From NCBI RefSeq assembly GCF_000230715.2, contig NC_019792.1, positions 1,302,001 through 1,366,000 of the forward strand: a stretch of DNA of 64,000 nt, written 5' to 3'. Source of the DNA: Natronobacterium gregoryi SP2. GTDB taxonomy: Archaea > Halobacteriota > Halobacteria > Halobacteriales > Natrialbaceae. Shown one piece after another: positions 17,491 to 26,264 of this stretch (position 1 is its first letter; every line of letters begins with the position of its first letter). The notes beneath the pieces are model-generated. The model ran no database searches. It had not been told where the DNA came from and saw only the letters and a list, made by a program, of their open reading frames with translations. A program made the translations under genes and the position numbers.

Positions 17491-18548
17491 ACGAACGCGG
17501 CGTTAGCACCGTTCTCGACGTGTCACTTGCGCTCTTGCTGGTCAGCGCGAGCGTCCTGGTCCTTGGGCTCTATCTACAAGACGGCGACGACGGACTCGAT
17601 GACCTGCAGGCCGACCGAACCGCGGAAACGCTCGCTGCGACGACGATGTCAGTCCAGTACGACCTAAGCGATGTCGAGAACAGCGACCGATTCGCCCCGC
17701 CCGAGTTGACATCGGCGAACACGTACGACCGGGCCGAGTACGGGCCGTCAACCGGCCTGCTCGCCGATGCAGCCGTGACGAACGTACGGATCGACGACGA
17801 TCGACTGCTCGCCTACGGCGACGAGTACGAAGACGCCGTCGACGCCTCGATCGGCAGCGCACTCGTCGGTGCGAACCACCACACCTACACCGTCGCCGTC
17901 TGGGAACCCTACGAGAACGCGACCGTTCGAGGAGAAGCAACCGCCGGCGACCGATCCCCACCCGACGAAGACGTCGGCAGCGTCACGATGACCGTCTCGA
18001 GCGGGATGGCCGGTCTCGATGACGAGACGATCAGAAACGCTTACGAAGACGGCGGCGACCGCGAGGAGGGAATCGCGTTGGTGGCCGAACTGATCGCCGA
18101 GCAACTCGTCGAGAGCTACTTCGACCCCGAAGCCTCACAGCACGCCCTCGAGAGCCAGGGCATCGAACGGTCGCTGAAAGTCTACCATTACCAGGAAACG
18201 GCAGCCGCAGCCAACGTCGAGTTCGACGACCCCGGCGACGAGGAGACCCCACTCAGCAGGACGGGAGCCAACGCGACCACCGCGAACGAACGCCTCGTCT
18301 ACGGCAACGAAGAGCAGGACGTACTCCTCGAGGACCTCTGGGAGTGGATCACCGACGACGGAGACGCACCGAGCGGACTCGCTGCAGTGATCGCCGACGA
18401 TATCAGGAACGGGGCGCTCGTGGACGAGATCGATGCCATCGACGCCGAGTACGACAGCGAGGCTGCGGACGAACGCGTGGGTGAACTGCTCGTCGAATCG
18501 ATCACACTCGACGAACTGACGATCACGGTCCAGACCTGGGAGCCATGA
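17487..18548 (+). CDS. pilin-like anchored protein
   Basis: A 353-residue protein. I prefer the GTG at 17487: it forms a GTGA overlap with the preceding stop and has a strong ribosome binding site, GGAGGTG at 17472-17478, 8 nt upstream; GTG at 17478 is the alternative. The N-terminus NERGVSTVLDVSLALLLVSA followed by a hydrophobic run resembles a class III prepilin signal (ERG before the helix). The long ectodomain is acidic, with LIAEQLVESYFDPEASQHAL in its middle. Its family name is uncertain (DUF7284-like). It overlaps the following gene by four bases. Confidence 0.7.
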   Translation: MNERGVSTVLDVSLALLLVSASVLVLGLYLQDGDDGLDDLQADRTAETLAATTMSVQYDLSDVENSDRFAPPELTSANTYDRAEYGPSTGLLADAAVTNVRIDDDRLLAYGDEYEDAVDASIGSALVGANHHTYTVAVWEPYENATVRGEATAGDRSPPDEDVGSVTMTVSSGMAGLDDETIRNAYEDGGDREEGIALVAELIAEQLVESYFDPEASQHALESQGIERSLKVYHYQETAAAANVEFDDPGDEETPLSRTGANATTANERLVYGNEEQDVLLEDLWEWITDDGDAPSGLAAVIADDIRNGALVDEIDAIDAEYDSEAADERVGELLVESITLDELTITVQTWEP

Positions 18549-21421
18549 ACGGGAGCCGCCCACGAACCGTCTCAGTCACTCTCGACGATCGGGCACGCGT
18601 CCCGTTCGCGATCATCGGCGTCTTGCTCCTCCTGAGCAGCGTCACCGTCGTCGGCGTCCTCGAGTCGCGAAATACACCCCAGGCCGACGTCGACCCGATG
18701 CTCGCGATCGATCGAACGGAGCCGCTCGTCCAGTCCGAACTCCGCGAGGCCGTCCTCCGTGCGACCGACGAGGCCGCGAGAGCACCGCTGTCGACGACTG
18801 CCGACACCCCCGTCGGACACGCGATCGACGACCCAAGCGAGAGCGAGTTCGAACGCTACCTGGAACTGCTAATATATATCGAAGCCGAAAAATCGCTGCC
18901 GACCGCTGGCGAAAAGATACGCGGCGACGTCGAGACGACCGTCGAACTCGAGCCCGTCGACTGGAACGACCGAGAGAGCATCGAGACAGCGATCGATCGC
19001 ATCGACCTCGACGTCGGCGACGGCACACTCGAGGCGACGCTCGACTCCGTCTCGATCCACCTCGAGGGGCCGAACACGCAACTCCGACAGGAACGCGAGA
19101 TCACCGTCACCGTAGGAACGACGCTGTTCGAGCTTCGAGAGCGGACGCAGGAGTTCGAGGAGCAACTCGAGACCGGATTCATGGAAGCGGACGGATACGA
19201 AGGATTCAGCCGAACACTGGCCACCCGGCTGTACGCACTCACCTGGGCGAAAACCTATTACGACCGACTCGACGGCGATCCCAGCGACCGAGCGTTCGAG
19301 AACATCACGCCAAACGACCACACGGAAGTGCTGGCAAACGACGCAGTCTTTGCGGTTCAGGAGGACGCGTTCGGCGAGGGAGCCGCCGATCCCTACGAAG
19401 ACCGCGTGATGAGCGGCGCAGCAGCCTGTCTCGCCATTGATCTGGGCGACGACATCGTCGAAACCGATCTCGAGGATCTCGAAACCCTCTGTGAAAGCGA
19501 GTACCTGTTCGGCGACGCCGACGGCGACCTCGAAGATCCACCGACAGTTCAGGAACTGCTATTGTGGCTACTCGAGGACCACGTGGAAGGAAAGCAGGAA
19601 CTCGAGGTGCACGCGCATCCATTCGCCGAGGCTGCCTTCGCCGAAACGACGGCGTTCGGGATGAGCGATATGGAAAGCGAATTCAACGAGACGCTTGCAG
19701 AGACGGAGCGGTTCGACGACGAATACCTAGACGTGCATTACCAGGATGAGTTAGGTAATACCGAAGAAGTTGATGTCTTTAATAACATTTTGAGCAATAT
19801 AGAAAGAGTTAGTGATGGCGCAGAGCGGCGCGAAGAATTGACTGACAGCAGATCGAATATCGCTCATGCTAATATAGAGACAGACGAAAATACCATACAA
19901 CACGGCTCCCTACCCCGTGCCGACTACACCGAAGGACCGACCGGAAGCGAGAATCATTCCTACAAAGGATCCAGACACCACGTTGTTTCGAGCGGCGGGG
20001 CAGACGTTACGATTTCCGAGCGTGGCGACAGCTCCAGCAGTCTTGAACGAGACCTCGCCGACATCGACATTGAGTTTCAGAACACGGTTCAGGAACGAGC
20101 AAAGTGGGTCGGACACGAGAACGCCTCCAACGAAACAGTGTGGTCCGACGAAACTCGGGTCGAATATACGGCTTCGTTCACCGTTTCAGGTTCTTTCGCG
20201 ACCGACTCGAACGTCGATCGGTCGAAAGACATCGAGACGGCACTCGAAGAAGGAGGGGCAGCTGGTCCGAAGACGGCAAATAACTTCGTCGACGCGCCAG
20301 ACAAAGCAATTGAACAACTGTTCGGAGCCAAATCCGAGAACAGAATCGAGAGCAGAATCGAGTCACAATCACGAAGCATTCTCAGTGAAAACGATTTCGA
20401 AGAAGCGATCGACTACGAGACAAGCGGTGAGATAGACCTCGAGAGCGACGACATCGACGACTGGCTGGAAGACGAACTGGCAGCGACGCATCTGACAGTC
20501 GTGACCCAAGTCGAACCGCTCGAAGTCGATCTGTTCGAGATGATCGAGGGTGAAAGTCCGATTTACGAGTTCGAGTCGCGGGTCGAGCAACTGGAAGACG
20601 AACTCGTCTACGAAGGAGTCGATGGGGAGTACGAGAACGCACCCGACATGACACGAGTCGAACTCCGGCAGCGATACTTCGACAACCTCTACGCCTGGAT
20701 CGAAACGATGGGCGAAATCCACGACGACTCGAACGACGCAGCCGGAAGTATGGTCGACGATCTCTTCGAGGGTCCAAACGGCGTGCTCGAAGAAAGCGTC
20801 GGGTTCACCCAGGATGTAATAGCGGACTCAGAACACGTTCTCGACGGTGGATCGAATCGAAAACTGGCAAAAGCCGACGATTCCTCTCTGAAAGAGGATG
20901 TCTATATTACCGTCGACGGAGCACCGACGTACTTGCAACTCGAGCCCGTCGATCGTGAAGAAGTCCCTGCTGTCCGACCAGAAGGGGTGGGACCAGTGAA
21001 TCCGGAGAACACGACCCACGCTCCATTAGCGTCGAAGTACGAAAACGAAGTCGGATTCCCGGGTGCTCCGGTCATCCCCTGGCCGAAGTTCTTTTTCCTG
21101 CAACTCGACGCCTGGCAAGTCGAAGTCGAAGGCGAGTACGCACGATTCAAGACAAGAACAACCAGTGGCGATGGCTCGAGTACAGACTCGACGACCTACG
21201 TTAGAGAAAATAAAGACGTGTATCTCGAGGCAGAAGCCAACATAGAAGTCGAAGCAGGGTCAGTCGAAGCCATCGAGTTTAAAAACTCGGTGCCAGTCGT
21301 TGCATTTGTTCCCAGTCCGAAGGTTCTGACTCGAGGGTCACCTGGGATCGGAGATATTGGCAAGAGTGAAAATAAGACAGAAACATGGAATGGAGTAGGC
21401 CCCAATCTTAAGGGTGAATAG
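18545..21421 (+). CDS. large anchored surface protein of the pilus-like locus (DUF7286-like)
   Basis: A 958-residue protein. An N-terminal helix (RVPFAIIGVLLLLSSVTVVG, residues about 19-38) anchors a very acidic ectodomain. Residues 1-395 have the usual high-GC coding style; from about base 19735 the DNA turns sharply AT-rich for 170 bp (GNTEEVDVFNNILSNIERVS) and stays looser to the end. It has long helical segments (SRIESQSRS, FESRVEQLEDELVYEG) that may form coiled coils. No enzymatic motif is seen. It is the last gene of the overlapping set. A length-variable tip or surface protein is inference. Confidence 0.7.
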   Translation: MNGSRPRTVSVTLDDRARVPFAIIGVLLLLSSVTVVGVLESRNTPQADVDPMLAIDRTEPLVQSELREAVLRATDEAARAPLSTTADTPVGHAIDDPSESEFERYLELLIYIEAEKSLPTAGEKIRGDVETTVELEPVDWNDRESIETAIDRIDLDVGDGTLEATLDSVSIHLEGPNTQLRQEREITVTVGTTLFELRERTQEFEEQLETGFMEADGYEGFSRTLATRLYALTWAKTYYDRLDGDPSDRAFENITPNDHTEVLANDAVFAVQEDAFGEGAADPYEDRVMSGAAACLAIDLGDDIVETDLEDLETLCESEYLFGDADGDLEDPPTVQELLLWLLEDHVEGKQELEVHAHPFAEAAFAETTAFGMSDMESEFNETLAETERFDDEYLDVHYQDELGNTEEVDVFNNILSNIERVSDGAERREELTDSRSNIAHANIETDENTIQHGSLPRADYTEGPTGSENHSYKGSRHHVVSSGGADVTISERGDSSSSLERDLADIDIEFQNTVQERAKWVGHENASNETVWSDETRVEYTASFTVSGSFATDSNVDRSKDIETALEEGGAAGPKTANNFVDAPDKAIEQLFGAKSENRIESRIESQSRSILSENDFEEAIDYETSGEIDLESDDIDDWLEDELAATHLTVVTQVEPLEVDLFEMIEGESPIYEFESRVEQLEDELVYEGVDGEYENAPDMTRVELRQRYFDNLYAWIETMGEIHDDSNDAAGSMVDDLFEGPNGVLEESVGFTQDVIADSEHVLDGGSNRKLAKADDSSLKEDVYITVDGAPTYLQLEPVDREEVPAVRPEGVGPVNPENTTHAPLASKYENEVGFPGAPVIPWPKFFFLQLDAWQVEVEGEYARFKTRTTSGDGSSTDSTTYVRENKDVYLEAEANIEVEAGSVEAIEFKNSVPVVAFVPSPKVLTRGSPGIGDIGKSENKTETWNGVGPNLKGE

Positions 21422-21431
21422 TCGAAACAGT

Positions 21432-22655
21432 CTAAACCGATTTGAGTTTATGGAGCGTATTATTTGAGGTCGTGACATACAACGCTCCGTTTACGATTGC
21501 AGGGGGGGCCTGCATTGCGTGATTAGTGTCAGTATGTGGACTGCCGGTATCCGAACCAAACTCGTGTGAGCACAACTCTTCTCCTGTTTTGGCCTTGACT
21601 ACGTAGAGAAACCGATGCACAGCTAAGTACAGTTTCTCATCAGTAACGATCGGCTTTACGTCTGGTGTTGGGCCAACATCTGCGTTCCACTCCTTACTCC
21701 CGTCAATTGAATCAAGCGCAATAGCTCGATCACCGTCACCAAAGTAAACGAACTCATCTGCGACCGAGGGACTCGAGGCGACCTCCGTCACATCAGTGTA
21801 CTTCCACTCGAGGTCGCCCGATTCGGTATTGATAGCGTAGAAATTTCCGTCGACGTCACCGATATAGACCAACCCGTTCGCGACGGCCGGGCTGATGTGA
21901 TGGAAAATCTCACCGGCTTCGTTTTCGAACTCCCACACCTGCTCACCGGCCTCGAGATCGATCGCACCGAGTCGATCCTCGTAGCCGACGTATGCTATCC
22001 CGTCGGCGATAGCAGGTGCCTCGGAGACGCCCATCTCGAACGGATCGGGAAGCAGGTCGATCACTTGCTCGAGAGAACCGGTTTCCAGGTCGAACCGCCA
22101 GATGTACTCGTCGTCCGTCACGATACCCGTTGCTTCGTCGACGACGAGTGGATAGTACGGGTTCGAATTCGTTCCGTCCTCGCGCCAGCGGACGGCACCG
22201 GTTTCGGCGTCGATCGACAGCAGTTCGCGGCTACCGGAGACGTAGATGTTGCCGTCGGCAAATGCGGGAGTTCGTCGGGCAGACGTGCCCAGATCAACCG
22301 ACCACTCTTTATTTCCGCTTTCGGCATCGATTGCGTAGAAGTGTTCGTCCTGAGAGCCGACGTACAGGATGCCGTCGACGATGATCGGCGTTGCTGCAAG
22401 AGAGTCTTCAGTTTCGAACGTCCACTCGACATCGATGTCTTCCGTGGGTCCGCGTACGTTCGCTTGGTGACCAGTATTTGCGAGATCGACGCCGTACATT
22501 CGCCATCCAGCATCGAACGACTCGTCAGTACTCGGAACGGGGCCGTTTTCGCGGTCAGTTTCGTCACTCGAACAACCAGCAAGTGTGGAAACGCCAGCAG
22601 TCGCGGCAACGCAGGTGGTCAGCCACTGGCGGCGTGTGCATTGACTTCGTTGCAT
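21432..22655 (-). CDS. Tat-exported lipoprotein with PQQ-type beta-propeller repeats
   Basis: A 407-residue protein. The N-terminus TRRQWLTTCVAATAGVSTLA followed by GC is a twin-arginine signal with a lipobox, so it should be lipid-anchored outside the membrane. At least six propeller blades are visible by their repeated ends, for example GILYVGSQDEHFYAIDAESG, GLVYIGDVDGNFYAINTESG and EFVYFGDGDRAIALDSIDGS. Blade residues for PQQ binding are not evident, so this is the BamB-like, cofactor-free type. It is convergent with the 958-aa surface protein and may assist its assembly, which is inference. Confidence 0.85.
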   Translation of the reverse strand: MQRSQCTRRQWLTTCVAATAGVSTLAGCSSDETDRENGPVPSTDESFDAGWRMYGVDLANTGHQANVRGPTEDIDVEWTFETEDSLAATPIIVDGILYVGSQDEHFYAIDAESGNKEWSVDLGTSARRTPAFADGNIYVSGSRELLSIDAETGAVRWREDGTNSNPYYPLVVDEATGIVTDDEYIWRFDLETGSLEQVIDLLPDPFEMGVSEAPAIADGIAYVGYEDRLGAIDLEAGEQVWEFENEAGEIFHHISPAVANGLVYIGDVDGNFYAINTESGDLEWKYTDVTEVASSPSVADEFVYFGDGDRAIALDSIDGSKEWNADVGPTPDVKPIVTDEKLYLAVHRFLYVVKAKTGEELCSHEFGSDTGSPHTDTNHAMQAPPAIVNGALYVTTSNNTLHKLKSV

Positions 22656-22693
22656 ACAGTATTCGCCACGTGAATTTCACCCCACTCCGACTG

Positions 22694-22703
22694 TATTTAT
22701 AAA
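22694..22703 (-). promoter_or_regulatory. AT-rich divergent promoter core
   Basis: TATTTATAAA lies in a 40-bp AT-rich patch about 40 nt upstream of the lipoprotein start on the minus strand. A short leader of about 15 nt would result. The same patch may serve the plus-strand ATPase gene. Confidence 0.4.
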
Positions 22704-22814
22704 TTTTGGTTATTTGTAGTAGTTATGTGATGGGCTCGGAAACGAAGACAGAGCGGCGTGCACAACCCTACCGCAAACTGCACGTTCAAAAGGGAAGACG
22801 CAACCAAGGTCGGC

Positions 22815-24122
22815 ATGCTCGCCATCGCTGGCTCGAAAGGCGGTTGTGGAAAGACGACGATGACGATCGGCCTTGCCGACGCATTCGCACGAATGGGGAC
22901 ACCGGCGATTGCAGTCGACGCGGACCGACAACTGCCGAACCTGCACGTCGTCGCAGCCGTCGATCGAAAGCCGACGATCGCCGACCTCGAGAAGGCGACC
23001 GACGTCGACGATGTCGTCCACAGTCGACCAGGAACGGACGACGTCGGCGTACTTCCTGCGACTGACGCCACCAAGGTCGATCTCGAAGCAGCAATCGATC
23101 GACTCCGACGCTGCCCAGAACGGGTTCTGCTAGATTGCCCTTCCGGGGCAGGACCCGACGTGATCGAATCACTCGAGTACGCAGACAGAGTCGTCGTCGT
23201 GGCGACGAACACCGATCGTGGACTGCGCGGCGCGGAAACGACGATCGATGTCGCTCGCCGGCTCGGAGTCCCCGTCGCAGGCGTTATCATCAACCGAAGC
23301 AACGGAGTGACAGAGACACTCGAGTCGAGACTCGAGGCCCCAGTCCTAGGAACGATTCCAGAACACGACGCGCCATTGACAGGCACCCTTCCTCGAGATG
23401 CCTTCGACGACGTTGCGGGTCGATTGACACTCGGCGAATCTAGCGTCGAGAAACGCCGCGACGACGAGAGTCGTCTTGCGGTCGGTAACCCCGACATCGA
23501 TCATGCTCTCCGCGGTGGGGTCCCGCCAGGGACGACGATTGCACTGACTGCCGACGCTGCCAGTCAGTCGGAACAACTCCTCTACGAGACGACGGCAACC
23601 CGCGGAACGCTCTATCTCACGACTGATCGAACACCAAACTCCGTCAAAGACGCGATCGAATCAGCCGTGGTTCGAACCGGAAACCCGACCGTCCGGCGGC
23701 TCCCAGCGGACGATCCGTTCGGACATGCTACACAACTGATCGACGAACTCCCAGAAGGTGCGAATCTAATCGTCGACTCGACGAACACCCTCGAGCGAAG
23801 GAGCCACGGCGCGTATCTCGAATTTCTGAACTCGGTCATCAAGCGAATGCGTGAGACACACGGGATCGCGATGTTTCACTGTCTAAACGGCTCGTCCGGC
23901 AAGAACCGAATGGTAACCCGACACCTCGTCGACGCGATTTTCAATCTGCGGACGATCACGACACGTGGTTCAAACGGAATCACACACCGACTGACAGTGC
24001 CAAAGTTCCGCCCGGACGGACGACTGACGAAAACGATCGAGCTAAAGCACACGCCCAGTTCGACCGCGCTGGAAGCCAAAACGCAGCCAGCGGCCGAAAC
24101 AGACGATGCACTAGAACGCTAA
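22815..24122 (+). CDS. ParA/MinD-like ATPase fused to a KaiC/RecA-like domain
   Basis: A 435-residue protein with two nucleotide-binding folds. Residues 1-210 are a MinD/ParA ATPase with deviant Walker A SKGGCGKTT and VLLDCPSGAGPDVI as Walker B. Residues from about 228 (NPDIDHALRGGVPPGTTIAL) follow the KaiC/Rad55 pattern with Walker B ANLIVDSTN, but the second P-loop is degenerate (TADAASQSE). I chose the ATG at 22815; a GTG at 22758 adds 19 residues. Its stop overlaps the stop of the convergent MinD-like gene. Positioning of a surface machine is inference. Confidence 0.8.
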   Translation: MLAIAGSKGGCGKTTMTIGLADAFARMGTPAIAVDADRQLPNLHVVAAVDRKPTIADLEKATDVDDVVHSRPGTDDVGVLPATDATKVDLEAAIDRLRRCPERVLLDCPSGAGPDVIESLEYADRVVVVATNTDRGLRGAETTIDVARRLGVPVAGVIINRSNGVTETLESRLEAPVLGTIPEHDAPLTGTLPRDAFDDVAGRLTLGESSVEKRRDDESRLAVGNPDIDHALRGGVPPGTTIALTADAASQSEQLLYETTATRGTLYLTTDRTPNSVKDAIESAVVRTGNPTVRRLPADDPFGHATQLIDELPEGANLIVDSTNTLERRSHGAYLEFLNSVIKRMRETHGIAMFHCLNGSSGKNRMVTRHLVDAIFNLRTITTRGSNGITHRLTVPKFRPDGRLTKTIELKHTPSSTALEAKTQPAAETDDALER

Positions 24123-24793
24123 CACCCGATTCCGCTAATCCGACGAGCAATTTTCGCGAACGAATCCGTTGCCGACGACGACGGAGCGACATCCCGAACT
24201 GGTTTTCCACGTTCGAGAGCAGCAGCGATCGTCGGTTGCGTCGAGAGCGTCGCAACCGGTGCACCGAAGCTCGCTTCGATCCGGTTTACAGCGGTCTCCG
24301 GAACACCATCTCTCGAGACCCGGTTGAGAACGACAGTTCCCACGGGCGTTTCGAGGTCCGAGGCAAGTTCCTCCGTTCGAATCGCGTCGACCACTGCCGC
24401 CTGATCGAGCGTCGTCACGAGCACGGCAACTGTTGCACTGGAGAGTTGGTGCCCAACGTCGCGTGCGAGCCCTGCCGGACAATCGATGACGACGCGACCA
24501 TACTCCCGCTCCAGGACCCGCAAGACAGCCGGGAGCCTCGAGAGGTCGACGGCACGAGCGCCGGCGAGCGTTCGACCACTCGGGAGTACCCTAATCGAGT
24601 CTCGACCGTCGACCGCTGCCACTGGAGAAACCCGCCCTGCAAGAACATCGTGAATCGAAGGTCCGTCCCCAACCGGAACGTCGCCCGTCGCAAAATCACC
24701 GTCGACGAGCACTGCCTCGAGCTCGCGGGCGAGATTCACCGCTACGGTAGTCTTGCCAACCCCGCCTTTCCCTCCGCTAACTGCAACGATCAT
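24119..24793 (-). CDS. MinD/ParA-like ATPase
   Basis: A 224-residue ATPase with the deviant Walker A GGKGGVGKTT at residues 7-16, switch region LVDGDFATGDVP and Walker B YGRVVIDCPAGLARD. It lacks an obvious C-terminal membrane-targeting amphipathic helix. The start ATG at 24793 overlaps the stop of the upstream small gene by four bases. It is convergent with the ParA/KaiC fusion, and the two stop codons overlap. MinD-family proteins place cell structures (in Haloferax, archaella and chemosensory arrays), so a role with the neighbouring pilus genes is a reasonable inference. Confidence 0.85.
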   Translation of the reverse strand: MIVAVSGGKGGVGKTTVAVNLARELEAVLVDGDFATGDVPVGDGPSIHDVLAGRVSPVAAVDGRDSIRVLPSGRTLAGARAVDLSRLPAVLRVLEREYGRVVIDCPAGLARDVGHQLSSATVAVLVTTLDQAAVVDAIRTEELASDLETPVGTVVLNRVSRDGVPETAVNRIEASFGAPVATLSTQPTIAAALERGKPVRDVAPSSSATDSFAKIARRISGIGC

Positions 24794-25158
24794 TCCACAT
24801 CTCGTTCGAGAACGGTTCCAGGTGGTGCCCAATCCTCGAGTGCAGCAAGCCTTCGTTTTGGCTCTGCAAGTTCGCTACCCGAGGCTCGTGTCGCAGAGAT
24901 GCATTCGAGTGGCTGCTCCGGCGGAGCAACGGAAGTCGCAAACCCAACACCTCGAGTACGCCCTGGATTAACCACCCCAGACCACATCTCGCCGACCCAT
25001 TCGGTTGCCGTCGCGGTTCCGGGCCGTGGCACCCAGATCGGGCCGTCGATACGTGGCTCGAGGCAAATCAACTGCGATGTCGTTCGCTCGTTCGTTACCG
25101 TCGCAGTAACGAACGTCACCCCGTAACGGCGGTCCGTTTCCGTCTCGAGACCGATCAT
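24790..25158 (-). CDS. small protein coupled to the MinD-like ATPase (DUF7857-like)
   Basis: A 122-residue protein from the ATG at 25158 (MIGLETETDRRYGVTFVTAT). It has a beta-sandwich feel (VTFVTATVTNERTTSQLICL then RIDGPIWVPR) and ends in a charged tail. No membrane helix. ATGA overlap with the MinD-like gene shows coupling. I have a weak memory of a haloarchaeal DUF7857 with this context. A longer frame to 25272 adds basic residues and was rejected. Confidence 0.6.
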   Translation of the reverse strand: MIGLETETDRRYGVTFVTATVTNERTTSQLICLEPRIDGPIWVPRPGTATATEWVGEMWSGVVNPGRTRGVGFATSVAPPEQPLECISATRASGSELAEPKRRLAALEDWAPPGTVLERDVE

Positions 25159-25690
25159 AGCACTCGTAGCCTCCCGATCCTGTATAAATTCGGGCCTATC
25201 GCTTAACCGGTTCCACAACTTCCTTTCACCGATGAACGTCCTCACAGACCGGCTGCGCCTCATAATCATCATCGCAACCGGTTTCGCCGCCGTCGACGGT
25301 TGGACAGGTTGACTCGTCTACGCGGACGACGCACTTCGAGGAACTGGCACTGCGAGGCACCACCGCTGGTCTCTTTTTCTCTCGTGCTTTTCGGTATCTG
25401 GTAATTGTTCGATCGAAAGGACGGCTGCTCGAGTAGAGAGCGATAGCGGAGAGAAAACAGCGGCTATTGTTTCGAGAGCCTTGCGTTTGCACGGACTTTC
25501 GGTACTTCCCGAACGTCGCTTCGTGAACTGTGCTGAGTCATGGACGAACAGAGCGAATACCGGTGTGGTAACTAAGTGAACAGGAAATAGAATCCACGGA
25601 TGAGGAGAAGTGAAGTAAGAAGGCTGAGATACGCTGTTCTAGGCGAATGCTGTTGCTCACCAAGAGCTTGCCCAAGGCCGCGGGCTGGCG
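25159..25690. other. intergenic region before the IS remains
   Basis: 532 bp without a supportable gene. It includes the promoter for the small gene ending at 24790. From about 25600 it is probably the outer end of the ISH3-type element whose transposase fragment begins at 25691. A GC-rich hairpin with 12-bp arms (25676-25703) straddles the stop codon of that fragment. Confidence 0.4.
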
Positions 25691-26163
25691 TCAGCCCGCG
25701 GCCGGCGCGTATGCTTCTGGCACACCTGTTCCGTTCATCTCGATCTCCCAACTCCGCTCTAGCTCTTCCTCTAATGCATGTCTGATCCAGTCAGAGAACG
25801 TCTTGAACGTGAATTCCTCGGGCAGGTCGCGCCCGCCCCGCTGGGGGCGGGCGACGACCGCCCATCGAAGCACGAGCCAGAGGTTCTCCAACAGGAATCC
25901 AACCAGGACGAACGCGAAGCGGATGATTGGGTCTTGTGTCGTCGTTACCACTCGTGCTTGGCGAAATACACGGTAGCTCGTTTCGATCGCTGACCGTTTC
26001 CGATAGAGCCGTTCGACTTGTTTCGGCGTGCGATCGGCCAGATCGCACGCCACATAGCCTCGAACGACTTCGCCGCTTTTCCCGCGATCTCCGGCGTGAT
26101 ATGATACAGCGACCGCGAGCGGGAATTCCAGTTCCCGCTCGCGGCCTTTGTACATCCGATAGG
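25691..26163 (-). pseudogene. ISH3-family transposase, C-terminal fragment
   Basis: The frame reads YRKRSAIETSYRVFRQARVV then TTTQDPIIRFAFVLVGFLLE and RWAVVARPQRGGR, the C-terminal DDE (YxxR...E) region of ISH3-type transposases (IS4-like). The N-terminal half, including the first two catalytic aspartates, is missing. The coding match stops at about 26163, exactly where the left end of an IS1595-type element begins, so it was truncated by that insertion. Several hairpins (see findings) interrupt the remaining sequence without breaking the frame. Confidence 0.8.
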
Positions 26164-26264
26164 TCGCTCTTCGGAAGCAGATTGTTGGTCGAACAGAGCT
26201 GGCGCTGTGAAAGCGTAGCGGGCAAGGGTGATGCGTCAGCATCACCCGACTATGTTCCCAGTTG
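26164..26264 (+). mobile_element. left-end remnant of an older IS1595/ISH4-type element
   Basis: This 101-bp stretch is homologous to the left 100 bp of the intact element that follows: an inverted-repeat end (cgctcttcggaagcagattg, from 26165), the shared words agattgttg, agctg-cgctg and ggcaagg, and a 9-bp-arm hairpin with loop gtca. An ATG at 26252 begins M-F-P-V, against M-I-P-L in the intact copy. It is cut after four codons by the second element. Confidence 0.75.

Noticed and set aside
25226-25492. Minus-strand open frame with four cysteines near its end
   Set aside because: Cys spacing does not fit a zinc finger, the first half is basic and Ser/Arg-rich unlike halophile proteins, and no promoter or ribosome site is convincing.
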